In this document: positions 1 to 9,554 of the stretch, piece after piece
Layout of the letters: each line of letters opens with the position of its first letter
How positions within the stretch are numbered: position 1 is the first letter of the stretch
NCBI RefSeq assembly: GCF_024580145.1
Contig: NZ_JANINI010000004.1
Span: forward strand, 186,001 to 250,000
Direction: 5' to 3'
From: Methyloversatilis sp. XJ19-49
GTDB lineage: Bacteria; Pseudomonadota; Gammaproteobacteria; Burkholderiales; Rhodocyclaceae
Length of the DNA: 64,000 nucleotides
Notes under the pieces: model-generated
Told to the model about the DNA's origin: nothing
Databases searched by the model: none
Seen by the model: the letters and a program-made list of their open reading frames with translations, nothing else
Translations under genes and position numbers: made by a program

Positions 1-62
1 TTGGCGCGCGAACCACCGTTCGCACAATGGACAGTTGATTCCATTCTGCCAGCGAGGATTTC

Positions 63-1103
63 ATGCACCACGGAGACATTTCGAGCAGCAAGGACACAGT
101 CGGCGTCGCGGTCGTCAATTACAAGATGCCGCGCCTGCATACCAAGGCGGAAGTACTGGATAACGCACGCAAGATCGGCGAAATGCTGATCGGCATGAAG
201 GCCGGCCTGCCGGGTCTCGATCTGGTCATCTTCCCGGAGTACAGCACGCACGGGATCATGTACGACTCGAAGGAAATGTATGACACGGCGACCACCGTGC
301 CCGGCGACGAGACGGCGATCTTTGCCGAGGCCTGCCGCAAGGCCAAGGTGTGGGGCGTGTTTTCGCTGACCGGCGAGCAGCACGAGGAACACCCGAACAA
401 GGCGCCGTACAACACGCTCATCCTGATGAACGATCAGGGCGAGGTGGTGCAGAAGTACCGCAAGATCATGCCCTGGGTGCCGATCGAGGGCTGGTACCCG
501 GGCGACTGCACGTATGTGTCCGAAGGCCCCAAGGGTCTGAAGGTCAGCCTGATCATCTGCGACGACGGCAACTACCCGGAAATCTGGCGCGACTGCGCGA
601 TGAAGGGCGCCGAACTGATCGTGCGCTGCCAGGGCTACATGTATCCGGCCAAGGAACAGCAGATCATGATTTCGAAGGCCATGGCGTTCGCAAACAACGT
701 CTATGTCGCGGTATCGAACGCGGCCGGCTTCGATGGCGTTTACTCCTACTTCGGCCACTCGGCCATCATCGGATTCGATGGCCGCACGCTGGGCGAATGC
801 GGCGAAGAAGAGATGGGGCTGCAGTACGCCGCGCTGTCCAAGAGCCTGATCCGCGACTTCCGCAAGAACGGCCAGTCCGAGAATCACCTGTTCAAGCTGC
901 TGCACCGCGGCTACACCGGCCTGATCAATTCGCGCGAAGGTGACAAGGGCGTGGCGGCCTGCCCGTACGACTTCTACTCGAAGTGGATCAACGATCCGGA
1001 AGGCACGCGCAAGGCGGTCGAAGCCTTCACGCGCGACACCGTCGGCACGGAGGAATGTCCGATCGAAGGGCTGCCCAATCCGGCCACCGTCGGCCACAAG
1101 TGA
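63..1103 (+). CDS. amiE: Aliphatic amidase (acylamide amidohydrolase)
   Basis: Hydrolyses short-chain aliphatic amides to the carboxylic acid and ammonia in the cytoplasm (nitrilase superfamily, EC 3.5.1.4 by family). The 346-residue protein has the length of Pseudomonas AmiE, and the nitrilase triad falls at the same numbers as in that enzyme: E59 in FPEYSTHG, K134 in KYRKIMPW and C166 in [11 protein letters not shown]. The ATG at 63 is preceded by a purine-rich stretch (AGCGAGG), and the N-terminus MHHGDISSS is typical of AmiE. Its stop overlaps a GTG start for the next gene, so amidase, ATPase and VWA protein are probably co-transcribed. Formamidase AmiF is a close relative, but the length and N-terminus favour AmiE. 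The promoter and any regulator lie upstream of the window. Confidence 0.95.
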   Translation: MHHGDISSSKDTVGVAVVNYKMPRLHTKAEVLDNARKIGEMLIGMKAGLPGLDLVIFPEYSTHGIMYDSKEMYDTATTVPGDETAIFAEACRKAKVWGVFSLTGEQHEEHPNKAPYNTLILMNDQGEVVQKYRKIMPWVPIEGWYPGDCTYVSEGPKGLKVSLIICDDGNYPEIWRDCAMKGAELIVRCQGYMYPAKEQQIMISKAMAFANNVYVAVSNAAGFDGVYSYFGHSAIIGFDGRTLGECGEEEMGLQYAALSKSLIRDFRKNGQSENHLFKLLHRGYTGLINSREGDKGVAACPYDFYSKWINDPEGTRKAVEAFTRDTVGTEECPIEGLPNPATVGHK

Positions 1104-1954
1104 TCGCGCCCGCGACCGCCGACCTGCGGCAGGCGGTCGGTGCGGCGGGCGCAGACCCGCTGGCAGACTGGCGGGTCGCCGACGAGCCGTACTACACGGC
1201 TGCCGGCGACGAAGTCGAGGCCTTCGAGGCGGCGCATGCGCGGCACCTGCCGGTCATGCTCAAGGGCCCGACCGGCTGCGGCAAGACACGCTTCGTCGAG
1301 TACATGGCGTGGAAGCTCGGTCTGCCGCTGATCACGGTCGCCTGCCACGAAGATCTGACCGCCGGCGACCTGATCGGACGTTTCCTGCTCGATGCCTCGG
1401 GTACGCGCTGGCAGGACGGCCCGCTGACGCGCGCGGTACGCTTCGGCGCGATCTGCTATCTCGACGAAGTCGTCGAGGCGCGCGCCGACACCACCGTGCT
1501 GATCCATCCGCTGACCGACGCGCGCCGCCAGCTGCCGCTGGCCGCCACCGGCGAACTGCTGCACGCGCATCCGGATTTCCGGCTGGTCGTGTCGTACAAC
1601 CCGGGCTACCACGGGTTGCACAAGACGCTCAAGCCGTCGACCCGGCAGCGCTTCACCGCGCTCGAATTCGGCTATCCGGACGCCGATCACGAATGCGCCA
1701 TCGTCATGCACGAGAGCGGTGTCGAAGCCGGCACCGCGCGCCAGCTGGTGGTGCTCGCCGAGCGCACGCGCCGGCTGGCCGGTGACGGCCTGGACGAAGG
1801 TGCCAGCACCCGCATGCTGATCCACGCCGGCGCGCTGATCACGCAGGGCCTGTCGGCGCGCTCTGCCTGCCGGCAGGCGGTTGCCGGCCCGCTGACCGAC
1901 GACCGCGAAGTCGCGGCGGCGCTGATCGCGGCCATCGATGCCTGCTTTGCCTGA
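1100..1954 (+). CDS. MoxR-family AAA+ ATPase, CbbQ/NirQ/NorQ type
   Basis: A 284-residue AAA+ ATPase of the CbbQ/NorQ branch, whose members work with a VWA partner to remodel or activate a metalloenzyme or Rubisco. Walker A is GPTGCGKT at about residues 56-63, and Walker B with LDE is near 121-123. A sensor-like segment [10 protein letters not shown] and an arginine-rich KPSTRQRF segment follow. I chose GTG at 1100 because it overlaps the amidase stop (GTGA) and gives the family's usual length of about 270-290 residues; longer in-frame starts would lie inside amiE. The gene overlaps the following VWA gene by 17 bases, implying translational coupling. Being next to an amidase rather than Rubisco or nitric oxide reductase suggests, by inference only, a role in amidase maturation or regulation like the ATPase AmiB of the Pseudomonas amidase operon. 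Confidence 0.85.
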   Translation: MIAPATADLRQAVGAAGADPLADWRVADEPYYTAAGDEVEAFEAAHARHLPVMLKGPTGCGKTRFVEYMAWKLGLPLITVACHEDLTAGDLIGRFLLDASGTRWQDGPLTRAVRFGAICYLDEVVEARADTTVLIHPLTDARRQLPLAATGELLHAHPDFRLVVSYNPGYHGLHKTLKPSTRQRFTALEFGYPDADHECAIVMHESGVEAGTARQLVVLAERTRRLAGDGLDEGASTRMLIHAGALITQGLSARSACRQAVAGPLTDDREVAAALIAAIDACFA

Positions 1955-3641
1955 CCCCGCCGGCGCGCGCGCGCTGTCGCTCTATCTGCGTGCGCTGTGG
2001 GATGTGGCGCCCCGGCTGACCACGCTGCCAGCCGCCAACGATGCGGCGCGCCCGATACTGGGTATCGAAGGGAGCCGGCCGGTGCTGCATCTGCCAGCGC
2101 AGGGCGACGCGGCGCTGCAGCGCGCCCGCGCTGCGCACGCGGCCGCCCACCTGAGTTTCGGGGGGGCGCCGTTCGAGCGCGCCCGGCTGAAGCCGGTGCA
2201 GCGCGCCCTGCTCGAAATCCTGGAGGACGCGCGCGTCGAATGGCTGGCCATGCAGGCGCTGCCCGGTCTGCGCCGGCTGTGGGCGCCGCACCACGTTGCC
2301 GACGCAAGCTGGGGCAATTGTGCCGAAGCACTACTGGCGCGTCTGTCGCGCTGCCTCTTCGATCCGGCACACGAGGATGGCCACGCCTGGATGGCGAAGG
2401 TGCGCGGCCTGTTCTTCACGCCGCACGGTGCGTTGGCGCTCGAAACACCGATGCAGCTGCGCGAGGCTGCGTCACGGCTCGGCAACGACGTCGGCCAGAT
2501 GCGGCTGCGCCTGAACCCGGGTGGCTGGCAGGTCGAACCTGTCGCTTACCGCGATGACAATCACCATCTGTGGATGCACGACGAAAGACTGCCGCCGTCA
2601 GCGACGCCCCTGGAGCAGGAACTGCCCGATGCGAACGGTGCGTCGGGCGATGACGACGCCGACATGAGCTTCGAACGTCCGCCGCCGCAGGGCACGCCGG
2701 ACAGCGATGCCGGCGACGCGGCGGCGAGCGTGCTGCAGATCGAATCGTCGCTGCGTACCGTGACCTATCCGGAGTGGGATCGCCTGATCGGCCGCGCCCG
2801 GCCGGACTGGTGCACCGTGATCGAGGCGCGTGCACCCCGGTCGGACGCCGCAGCCGTGCGCGCCGGACTGGAGCGACACCTCGCCCGCACGGTGCGCCTG
2901 CTGCAGGCGGCGGCCGTGTCGGATCGCCGGCCGACACAGGGGCGCAGCAAGGACGGCGATCTTCTGCATACCGGCGCGCTGATCGATGCCGGCATCGCGC
3001 TTCGCGCGGGGCATGACCCGGAGCGACGTTTGTACCGCGACAGCGCGGCCCGCGTAGAGGGGATCGACGTGCTTCTGTTGATCGATACGTCGGCTTCAAC
3101 CGCGCTGGCGCTGCCGTCAGGCCGCACGGTGCTGGAGGCGCTGCGCGAGGTGGCGTTGCTCGCCGCCGCGGCACTCGAGGCCACCGGACATCGCTGCACT
3201 CTTCAGGCCTTTGCATCGGACACGCGCCATCGCGTGCGCGTGCAGCGCGTGAAGGATCACGAAGAAAGGACTTGCGACGAGGCGGTGCTGGCGCGCGCCG
3301 GCGGTCTGGCCAGCGCCGGCTCGACCCGCATGGGCGCTGCACTGCGCCACGCCACGGCACAGCTGCCGGCGCGGTCGCGCAGCCTCATCCTGCTGCTGAC
3401 CGACGGCGAACCGCACGACGTCGACATCCATGATCCGCGCTACCTGAGCGAAGACCTTGCGCATGCGCTGGCCGACGCGCGCCGCGCCGGCATTTCGGTC
3501 GCCTGCCTGCACAGCGCGCCCGACGGCGCTTCGTCGGCGTTGCGCCGCGTGTTCCCGCCGGGCCGTTACGTCGCGCTGCGCGCCCCCGAACATCTGCCAC
3601 AACTGCTCATCCGCCAGATCCAGACCGCCACCGCCCCCTGA
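1938..3641 (+). CDS. VWA-domain protein, CbbO/NorD type
   Basis: A 567-residue cytoplasmic protein whose C-terminal third is a von Willebrand factor A domain. The MIDAS motif DTSAS is intact at residues 383-387, preceded by the hydrophobic strand VLLLI, and LLTDGEPHD follows further on. The N-terminal two-thirds is helical and resembles CbbO/NorD proteins, which pair with CbbQ/NorQ ATPases as adaptors that recognise the target enzyme. An acidic low-complexity segment (about residues 225-260) separates the two parts. The gene starts inside the ATPase gene, so the two are made together. The target is not shown by the sequence; the amidase just upstream is the obvious candidate. The assignment to family is firm, the substrate is inference. 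Confidence 0.83.
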   Translation: MPALPDPAGARALSLYLRALWDVAPRLTTLPAANDAARPILGIEGSRPVLHLPAQGDAALQRARAAHAAAHLSFGGAPFERARLKPVQRALLEILEDARVEWLAMQALPGLRRLWAPHHVADASWGNCAEALLARLSRCLFDPAHEDGHAWMAKVRGLFFTPHGALALETPMQLREAASRLGNDVGQMRLRLNPGGWQVEPVAYRDDNHHLWMHDERLPPSATPLEQELPDANGASGDDDADMSFERPPPQGTPDSDAGDAAASVLQIESSLRTVTYPEWDRLIGRARPDWCTVIEARAPRSDAAAVRAGLERHLARTVRLLQAAAVSDRRPTQGRSKDGDLLHTGALIDAGIALRAGHDPERRLYRDSAARVEGIDVLLLIDTSASTALALPSGRTVLEALREVALLAAAALEATGHRCTLQAFASDTRHRVRVQRVKDHEERTCDEAVLARAGGLASAGSTRMGAALRHATAQLPARSRSLILLLTDGEPHDVDIHDPRYLSEDLAHALADARRAGISVACLHSAPDGASSALRRVFPPGRYVALRAPEHLPQLLIRQIQTATAP

Positions 3642-3653
3642 AGCTTGAATCTT

Positions 3654-4580
3654 TCATCTTGAATCTGATTCATTGGCTGCCTGGAAGTGGTCGATGAATA
3701 CGCGCAGCCGCGCCGGCATCTGCGCGCGGCTCGGGAAATACAGATGGAAGGCGGACAGCGGCATTTCGAACGGTTCGAGCACGCGCACCAGGCGGCCACC
3801 GGCCAGATCGGCGGCGACCAGCGATTCGAGTGATTGCGCCAGCCCGAAGCCGCGGCAGGCGAGATCTATTTCGGCCTCGGCGTCATTGACGATGAAGCGG
3901 CCGCCAACTTCGACTTCGAGCGTACGGTCGTCGCGCTGGAACACCCAGCGCGCGGTGCGTCCGCTCGACAGATAGCGGTAGCGCACGCACTCGTGTGCGG
4001 CGAGGTCTTCCGGCGCGCGCGGTGCCGGGCGCCGGGCGAGGTAATCCGGTGCGGCGACGGTGATCATGCGCTGCGCCGCGCCGATGCGTACCGCCACCAT
4101 GTCGGCTTCGATGCTTTCGCCCAACCGCATGCCGGCATCGAAGCGCGCGGCAACGATGTCGGCCAGCCCGTCGTCGAGCGCGAACTCGAGGCCGACCTCA
4201 GGGTGGCTCACCGCGAAGCTGGCCAGATGCGGCGCGATCAGAAGACCGTAAGCGACGCGCGGCATGTTGATGCGCACGGTGCCCGTGGCCTCGCCGCGGG
4301 ATTGCGCCAGCAGTTCCAGCGCACTGCCCAGTTCATCCAGTCCCACGCGCACGCCGTCGTAGAAGCGTTCACCCTCCTCGGTCAGCGCGACGCGGCGCGT
4401 GGTGCGGGTGAGAAGGCGCACGCCCAGCCGTTGTTCGAGCCCGCGCACCGACTGCGACAGCGCCGACGCCGATACGCCCAGTTCGGCCGCTGCACGCGAA
4501 AAGCTGGCATGCCGTGCGACGCATTCGAAGGCCGTCAGCGCGGGCAGGATGGCAGCGTCGATCTTTAAGTCTGGCTTCAT
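3654..4580 (-). CDS. LysR-family transcriptional regulator
   Basis: A 308-residue LysR-type regulator with an N-terminal winged helix-turn-helix (about residues 10-70, including FSRAAAELGVSASALSQSV) and a C-terminal effector-binding domain. The ATG at 4580 gives MKPDLKIDAAILPAL, the usual family N-terminus; a longer frame upstream has no helix-turn-helix homology. It is divergent from the molybdenum hydroxylase genes starting at 4715, and the 134-bp gap contains dyad sequences, so it probably controls that operon and itself. Its last codons come from a motif (TTCAAGATGA on its strand) that recurs at another gene end near 30.68 kb. The inducer cannot be read from the sequence. Confidence 0.92.
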   Translation of the reverse strand: MKPDLKIDAAILPALTAFECVARHASFSRAAAELGVSASALSQSVRGLEQRLGVRLLTRTTRRVALTEEGERFYDGVRVGLDELGSALELLAQSRGEATGTVRINMPRVAYGLLIAPHLASFAVSHPEVGLEFALDDGLADIVAARFDAGMRLGESIEADMVAVRIGAAQRMITVAAPDYLARRPAPRAPEDLAAHECVRYRYLSSGRTARWVFQRDDRTLEVEVGGRFIVNDAEAEIDLACRGFGLAQSLESLVAADLAGGRLVRVLEPFEMPLSAFHLYFPSRAQMPARLRVFIDHFQAANESDSR

Positions 4581-4714
4581 AGGTCTTGCAAGATTAACCA
4601 GTCGACCTAATAAAACAAAGCGGATACCGTGCAGTCCATTGCATACCGCTGCGTCATTCGCGTGCGTCTTCGGCGCAGCGTTGTCGCTGCTGCTGCCTAT
4701 CCCGGAGGATTCCC
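4581..4714. promoter_or_regulatory. Divergent promoter/operator region between the LysR gene and the oxidoreductase operon
   Basis: This region holds a perfect 10-bp palindrome, TCTTGCAAGA, at 4584-4593, flanked by AGGTC (4581) and GACCT (4604). An imperfect dyad GCGGATAC...GCATACCGC lies around 4620-4649. LysR regulators bind dyads in such divergent intergenic regions, so these are candidate operators. The plus-strand gene has a good ribosome-binding site, GGAGGA, at 4703-4708. Promoter elements were not assigned. Confidence 0.4.
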
Positions 4715-5173
4715 ATGGCAAAGATCAACCTCAATGGCTGCGACGTCGCGGTCGACCTGCCCGACGATACCCCGCTGCTGTGGGCGCTGCGCGACGGCCT
4801 CGACATGACCGGCACCAAGTATGGCTGCGGCATCGCCATGTGCGGCGCCTGTACGGTGCATGTCGATGGACAGCCCACGCGCTCCTGTGTCACGCCGCTG
4901 TCGGCCGTAGCCGGCAAGAAGATCACCACCATCGAGGCGGTCGGCGAAGCGAAGGTCGGTGCCGCTGTGCAGGCCGCCTGGCAGAAGCTGGACGTGGTGC
5001 AGTGCGGCTACTGCCAGTCCGGCCAGATCATGTCGGCCACCGCGCTGCTGGCGACCAATCCGAAGCCGAGCGACGCCGACATCGACGCCGCGATGAGCGG
5101 CAACGTGTGCCGCTGCGCCACCTATGTCCGCATCCGTGCGGCCATCCACGAAGCCGCCAAGACACTGGCTTGA
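4715..5173 (+). CDS. [2Fe-2S] small subunit of a molybdenum hydroxylase (IorA/CoxS type)
   Basis: A 152-residue electron-transfer subunit of the xanthine-oxidase family, resembling isoquinoline 1-oxidoreductase alpha subunits. Two [2Fe-2S] clusters are predicted: a plant-ferredoxin type ligated by C38, C43, C46 and C58 (GCGIAMCGAC), and a second from C97, C100, C132 and C134 (CGYC, CRC). It passes electrons from the molybdenum site of the following large subunit. No signal peptide is present; in this class the complex is exported by the Tat signal on the large subunit. The stop is 12 bases before the next start, so the two genes form an operon. The substrate (aldehyde or N-heterocycle) is not determined. 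Confidence 0.93.
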   Translation: MAKINLNGCDVAVDLPDDTPLLWALRDGLDMTGTKYGCGIAMCGACTVHVDGQPTRSCVTPLSAVAGKKITTIEAVGEAKVGAAVQAAWQKLDVVQCGYCQSGQIMSATALLATNPKPSDADIDAAMSGNVCRCATYVRIRAAIHEAAKTLA

Positions 5174-5184
5174 GGAGCGCACTC

Positions 5185-7401
5185 ATGAACTTCAGGATAG
5201 AGAATGCATTCCAGACGACCCGTCGCGGTTTTCTGAAGGGCGGCGCCGGTCTGGCGCTGGCCATCGTCACGCCGGTCATGGCTGACACCCCCGCAGCAGG
5301 TCCCGGTCTGGCCGGCAGCACCATGGTCGACGGCGAGTTCTCGCCCAGTGCCTTCATCCGTATCGGCACCGACGGCATGGTGACCATCGTGTCCAAGCAC
5401 CTCGAAATGGGTCAGGGCGTCTACACCGGGCTGGCCACGCTGGTGGCCGAAGAGCTGGACGCCGACTGGTCGCAGGTGAAGGTCGAAGGCGCGCCGGCCG
5501 ATGCCAAGCGCTACAACAACCTGTTCTGGGGTCCGGCACAGGGCACCGGCGGCAGCACCGCGATCGCCAATTCGTTCGAACAGATGCGCCGCGCCGGCGC
5601 CACCGCGCGCGCCATGCTGGTGGCCGCCGCCGCCGAGCAGTGGAAAGTGCCGGCCAGCCAGATCAGCGTGAAGGCGGGCATCGTGTCGCATACGGCCAGC
5701 GGCAGGAAGGCCGGCTTCGGCGAACTGGCGGAAGCCGCCGGCAGGCAGGCCGTGCCGGCCGAGGTGAAGCTCAAGGACCCGAAGGACTTCACGCTGATCG
5801 GTCGCTCGGCACCGCGCGTCGACAGCGTGTCCAAGACCACCGGTCGCGCCATGTTTACGCAGGACGTCAAGCTGCCCGGCATGCTGACCGCCGTGGTCGC
5901 CCACCCGCCGCGCTTCGGCGGCAAGGTCGCTTCGGTCGACGACAAGGCGGCGCGTGCCATCGCGGGCGTGACCGACGTGGTCACGATTCCGAATGGCGTG
6001 GCCGTGCTGGCGAAGGATTTCTGGACCGCGAAGAAGGGCCGCGACGCGCTGAAGATCGAGTGGGACGAATCCGCCGCCTACCGCGGCAGCAGCGACGCCA
6101 TCGTCGCCCGCTACCGCGAACTGGCGCAGACGCCGGGTCTGGCCGCGCGCAAGGACGGTGACGCCGAAGCGGCGCTGGGGGCCGCCGGCAAGGTGATCGA
6201 GGCGGAATTCGCCTTCCCCTTCCTGGCCCATGCGTCGATGGAGCCGCTGAACTGCGTCATGAAACTCGACGCCTCCGGCTGCGAGGTGTGGAACGGCGAG
6301 CAGCTGCACACCGGCGACCAGTTTGCGCTGGCGAAGATGTTCGGCCTGAAGCTCGAGCAGGTGAAGATCAACATGGTGTATGCCGGCGGCAGCTTCGGCC
6401 GGCGCGCCAATCCGCAGTCCGACTACCTGCTCGAAACTGCGCAGATCGTGCAGGCCATCAAGGGCCGGGCGCCGGTCAAGCTGGTGTGGACGCGCGAGGA
6501 TGACACGCGCGGCGGTTACTACCGGCCGATCTATCTGCACCGCGTGCGCGCCGCGCTCGATGCGAAGGGCATGCCGGTCGCCTGGCAGCAGCGCATCGTC
6601 GGCCAGTCGATCGCCGCCGGTTCGCCGTTCGAAGGCATGCTGGTCAAGGAAGGCATCGACATGCTGTCGGTCGAGGGCGCGTCCACGCTGCCGTATGCCG
6701 TTCCCAATCTGAATGTCGACCTGCACACCACCAATGGCGAAGTGAAGGTGCCGGTGCAGTGGTGGCGTTCGGTCGGATCGACCCACACCGGTTTCGCGAC
6801 CGAAGTGTTCATCGACGAACTGGCCGGCGCCGCCGGCAAGGACCCGGTCGCCTACCGCATGGCGCTGCTCGAAAAGCATCCGCGCCATGCCGGCGTGCTC
6901 AGGCTGGCGGCCGAGAAGGCGGGCTGGGACAAGCCGCTGGCGCCATCGAAGGACGGCGCGAAGCGCGGCCGCGGCGTGGCGGTGCATGAATCGTTCGCCA
7001 GCTTCGTCGCCCAGGTGGTCGAGGTGACGGTGCAGAAGGACGGTACGTTCAAGGTCGATCGCGTCGTGTGCGCGGTCGATTGCGGCATCGCGGTCAATCC
7101 GGACGTGATCGCGGCCCAGATGGAAGGCGGCATCGGCTACGCGCTGGCGGCCGCGCTGACCGGCTCGATCACGCTGAAGGACGGCGTGGTCGAACAGTCG
7201 AACTTCAACGACTACCCGGTGCTGCGCATCAATGAAATGCCGAAGGTCGAAGTGCACATCGTGAAGTCGGCCGCCAAGCCCACCGGCGTCGGCGAGCCGG
7301 GTGTGCCGCCACTGGCACCGGCGCTGGTGAATGCGCTGCACGCCGCCACCGGCAAACGCATCCGCACGCTGCCGATCGGCGAGCAATTGCAGACGGCATA
7401 G
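5185..7401 (+). CDS. Molybdopterin-binding large subunit, IorB/aldehyde oxidoreductase type, Tat-exported
   Basis: A 738-residue large subunit of a xanthine-oxidase-family hydroxylase carrying molybdenum-molybdopterin cytosine dinucleotide. The N-terminus has a Tat signal ([10 protein letters not shown] followed by a hydrophobic stretch ending in MA), so the complex should act in the periplasm or at the membrane. Typical segments are [12 protein letters not shown], the glycine-rich [10 protein letters not shown] and the C-terminal [18 protein letters not shown] with the conserved active-site Glu. The ATG at 5185 follows GGAG. XdhC and a MocA-like gene downstream are the expected maturation factors. 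Many relatives are aldehyde dehydrogenases paired with a c-type cytochrome; no cytochrome gene adjoins here. Confidence 0.9.
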   Translation: MNFRIENAFQTTRRGFLKGGAGLALAIVTPVMADTPAAGPGLAGSTMVDGEFSPSAFIRIGTDGMVTIVSKHLEMGQGVYTGLATLVAEELDADWSQVKVEGAPADAKRYNNLFWGPAQGTGGSTAIANSFEQMRRAGATARAMLVAAAAEQWKVPASQISVKAGIVSHTASGRKAGFGELAEAAGRQAVPAEVKLKDPKDFTLIGRSAPRVDSVSKTTGRAMFTQDVKLPGMLTAVVAHPPRFGGKVASVDDKAARAIAGVTDVVTIPNGVAVLAKDFWTAKKGRDALKIEWDESAAYRGSSDAIVARYRELAQTPGLAARKDGDAEAALGAAGKVIEAEFAFPFLAHASMEPLNCVMKLDASGCEVWNGEQLHTGDQFALAKMFGLKLEQVKINMVYAGGSFGRRANPQSDYLLETAQIVQAIKGRAPVKLVWTREDDTRGGYYRPIYLHRVRAALDAKGMPVAWQQRIVGQSIAAGSPFEGMLVKEGIDMLSVEGASTLPYAVPNLNVDLHTTNGEVKVPVQWWRSVGSTHTGFATEVFIDELAGAAGKDPVAYRMALLEKHPRHAGVLRLAAEKAGWDKPLAPSKDGAKRGRGVAVHESFASFVAQVVEVTVQKDGTFKVDRVVCAVDCGIAVNPDVIAAQMEGGIGYALAAALTGSITLKDGVVEQSNFNDYPVLRINEMPKVEVHIVKSAAKPTGVGEPGVPPLAPALVNALHAATGKRIRTLPIGEQLQTA

Positions 7402-7409
7402 TCCGGCAT

Positions 7410-7615
7410 GTTGGGCATCGCTGCGCTCACCCCAACCTACGGGCTGGACAGTGCGAAATGCAAAGTAGGTTGGGGTGAGCGCAGCGATGCCCAACACCGC
7501 GACCGACGGGAAGACGCAGGACATGTAGGTTGGGGTGAGCGCAGCGATGCCCAACGCAGCGACCGACGGGAAGACGCAGGATATGCAGGTAGGGGTGAGC
7601 GCAGCGATGCCCAAC
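7410..7615. repeat. Cluster of four copies of a 31-bp palindromic-type intergenic repeat
   Basis: Four copies of a 31-bp element (core TTGGGGTGAGCGCAGCGATG) lie between the large subunit gene and xdhC. One is inverted at 7410-7440, and three are direct at 7465-7495, 7525-7555 and 7585-7615, the last diverged at its start. The three direct copies are spaced exactly 60 bp apart with near-identical spacers, so this part is also a 60-bp tandem repeat. The inverted first pair could form a long hairpin in the transcript. The same element recurs at 15117-15299. It behaves like a REP/BIME family; no REP-associated transposase is in the window. Confidence 0.88.
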
Positions 7616-7647
7616 ATCACCCCCGACAGGAAAGGTCCGGATAAGCC

Positions 7648-8676
7648 ATGGACAGTCTCGATCTCGAAGTTCTGACCCGCGCGCGCGACTGGCTGCGTGC
7701 CGGTCACCGCGCCATGCTGGCCACCGTGGTGCGCACCTGGGGTTCGTCGCCGCGCCCGCCCGGCGCACTGCTGGCACTGCGCGACGACGGCCGCGCCGTG
7801 GGTTCGGTGTCCGGCGGCTGCATCGAGGACGACCTCATCTTCCGGCTGCGGCATGACGGTCTGCCGATCGCGGCGCACGTCGTGAGCTACGGCGTCAGCG
7901 CCGACGAGGCGCGCCGCTTCGGTCTGCCGTGTGGTGGCACGCTGCATCTGGTGCTCGAACCGCTGACCGACGCCGCCGCGCTCGACGAACTGCTGACCCG
8001 ACTGGGCCGCGGCGAACTGCTGACCCGTCGGCTCGATCTGGCCAGCGGTCGCGCCACGCTCGGCGCCGGTCATGCCGACCAGGCGCTGCATTTCGACGGC
8101 CAGACGCTGATCAGCGTGTTTGGCCCGCGCTACCGGCTGCTGCTGATCGGCGCCGGTCAGCTGTCGGCCAGTCTGGCGCGCATCGCGCAGTCGCTCGATT
8201 TCGCGGTCACCGTGTGCGATCCGCGTGAGGAATACAGCGACGAGTGGGCCGTGCCCGGCAGCACGCTGTCGCGCGACATGCCGGACGATCTGGTGATCGC
8301 GATGCAGCCCGATGCCCGCATGGCGGTCATCGCGCTGACGCACGACCCGAAGCTGGATGACCTGGCGCTGATGGAAGCGCTGAAGACGCCCGCCTTCTAT
8401 GTCGCCGCCCTTGGCTCGCGTCGCAACAACGATGCGCGGCGCGAGCGGCTGAAGGAATTCGACGTCAGCGACGCGCAGCTCGATCGTCTGCGCGGTCCGG
8501 CCGGTCTGTACATCGGCAGCCGCACGCCGGCCGAAATCGCGGTGTCGATCGCCGCCGAACTGGTGGCGATGAAGAACGGCGCCGCCGCCGACACGCTTCT
8601 GAATGTACGCGACGCCAAGGTCGCCCTCGACATCGCCGCCGACACGCTTACGTCGTGCGCGGCAGGTCGAGAATGA
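7648..8676 (+). CDS. XdhC-family molybdenum hydroxylase maturation protein
   Basis: A 342-residue XdhC/CoxI-family protein that binds molybdenum cofactor and helps sulfurate and insert it into xanthine-oxidase-type enzymes. The N-terminal segment ATVVRTWGSSPRPPGALLAL and GGCIEDD are the family signature. The C-terminal half is a Rossmann-like domain starting LLIGAGQLSASLARIAQ. It lies downstream of the hydroxylase genes and upstream of a nucleotidyltransferase, so it most likely serves the enzyme encoded at 4715-7401, although the repeat cluster in between may uncouple transcription. Confidence 0.9.
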   Translation: MDSLDLEVLTRARDWLRAGHRAMLATVVRTWGSSPRPPGALLALRDDGRAVGSVSGGCIEDDLIFRLRHDGLPIAAHVVSYGVSADEARRFGLPCGGTLHLVLEPLTDAAALDELLTRLGRGELLTRRLDLASGRATLGAGHADQALHFDGQTLISVFGPRYRLLLIGAGQLSASLARIAQSLDFAVTVCDPREEYSDEWAVPGSTLSRDMPDDLVIAMQPDARMAVIALTHDPKLDDLALMEALKTPAFYVAALGSRRNNDARRERLKEFDVSDAQLDRLRGPAGLYIGSRTPAEIAVSIAAELVAMKNGAAADTLLNVRDAKVALDIAADTLTSCAAGRE

Positions 8677-8806
8677 GTTCCGCTCCGATGGGTGCGCGCA
8701 GGCCCGGCATCCGGCTGTCCGTCGCGACGCTCTCCCCTCCGCTGCGCGCCTGGCTGGCTGACGCGCCGTGGTCCGGGCGTACCCGTCGGACGCGGAACAT
8801 CCGCTG

Positions 8807-9379
8807 ATGCAGGGCATCCTGCTCGCCGCCGGCTACGGCCGGCGCTTCGACCCGACCGGGAAGAACAGCAAGCTGCTGGCGCGCCTGCCCGACGGCCGGA
8901 TCGTTGCTGCGCAGACGGCGCGTGCGCTGTGCGAGGCGCTGCCCGGCAGCATTGCGGTGATACGGCCGGGTCAGACCGAGCTGGCGGTGCAGTTGCGCGA
9001 GGCCGGCTGTCACATTCTCGAAAGCATTGAAGCCGAAGGCGGTATGGGCAGCGCGCTGGCGCATGCGGTGCGCGACACGCGAGGCGCCGATGGCTGGCTC
9101 GTCGCGCTGGCCGACATGCCGTGGGTGCCCGCAGCCGCCATCCGCGCCGTGGCTGCCGCCATCGACACCCCGGACCGCATCGCCGCTGCGGCATTCGAAG
9201 GCCAACGCGGCCACCCGGTCGCCTTCGGTGCGCATTGGGCGCCGGAACTGGCCGCCCTGAGCGGCGACCGCGGCGCCCGCGACCTGCTGCGCGGCACCGG
9301 CCTGCGGCTGATCGACACCGGCACTCCCGACGTGTTGCGCGACATCGACCTGCCTTCGGATCTGCCACCGCCTGCCTGA
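8807..9379 (+). CDS. MobA-like nucleotidyltransferase (molybdenum cofactor cytidylyltransferase, MocA-like)
   Basis: A 190-residue NTP transferase. The N-terminal motif LLAAGYGRRF binds nucleotide, and LVALADMPWV supplies the metal-binding Asp typical of MobA/MocA. MocA adds CMP to molybdopterin to make the cofactor used by xanthine-oxidase-family enzymes, which fits the hydroxylase and XdhC upstream. I prefer ATG at 8807 (MQGILLAAGYG); a GTG at 8768 would add 13 residues with no homology. A shortened in-frame copy of this gene lies at 10735-10905, evidence of local duplication. Confidence 0.82.
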   Translation: MQGILLAAGYGRRFDPTGKNSKLLARLPDGRIVAAQTARALCEALPGSIAVIRPGQTELAVQLREAGCHILESIEAEGGMGSALAHAVRDTRGADGWLVALADMPWVPAAAIRAVAAAIDTPDRIAAAAFEGQRGHPVAFGAHWAPELAALSGDRGARDLLRGTGLRLIDTGTPDVLRDIDLPSDLPPPA

Positions 9380-9554
9380 ACGCGCGCCCGGACGACGTGC
9401 GCGCCGTGCGGTACGATCGTCACCCTGATGATGAGCAAGCGTTGAATGCGTGCCGGGCCATGACTTCAGCCCGTGAAATCCGCTCAAGAAGACGAAGCGC
9501 TGGACGTTATCAAGCAGTCTGGGTTGAAGCACGACCTCACGAAAAGATCATCCC

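Noticed and set aside
7465-7615. Regularly spaced 31-bp repeats resembling a CRISPR array
   Set aside because: The spacers are near-identical, the repeats also occur inverted and at another locus, and no cas genes are present.
5122-8817. Very long minus-strand open frame opposite the molybdenum hydroxylase genes
   Set aside because: It is antisense to well-supported genes, His/Arg/Gln-rich with no domain, as expected from GC-rich codon usage on the opposite strand.
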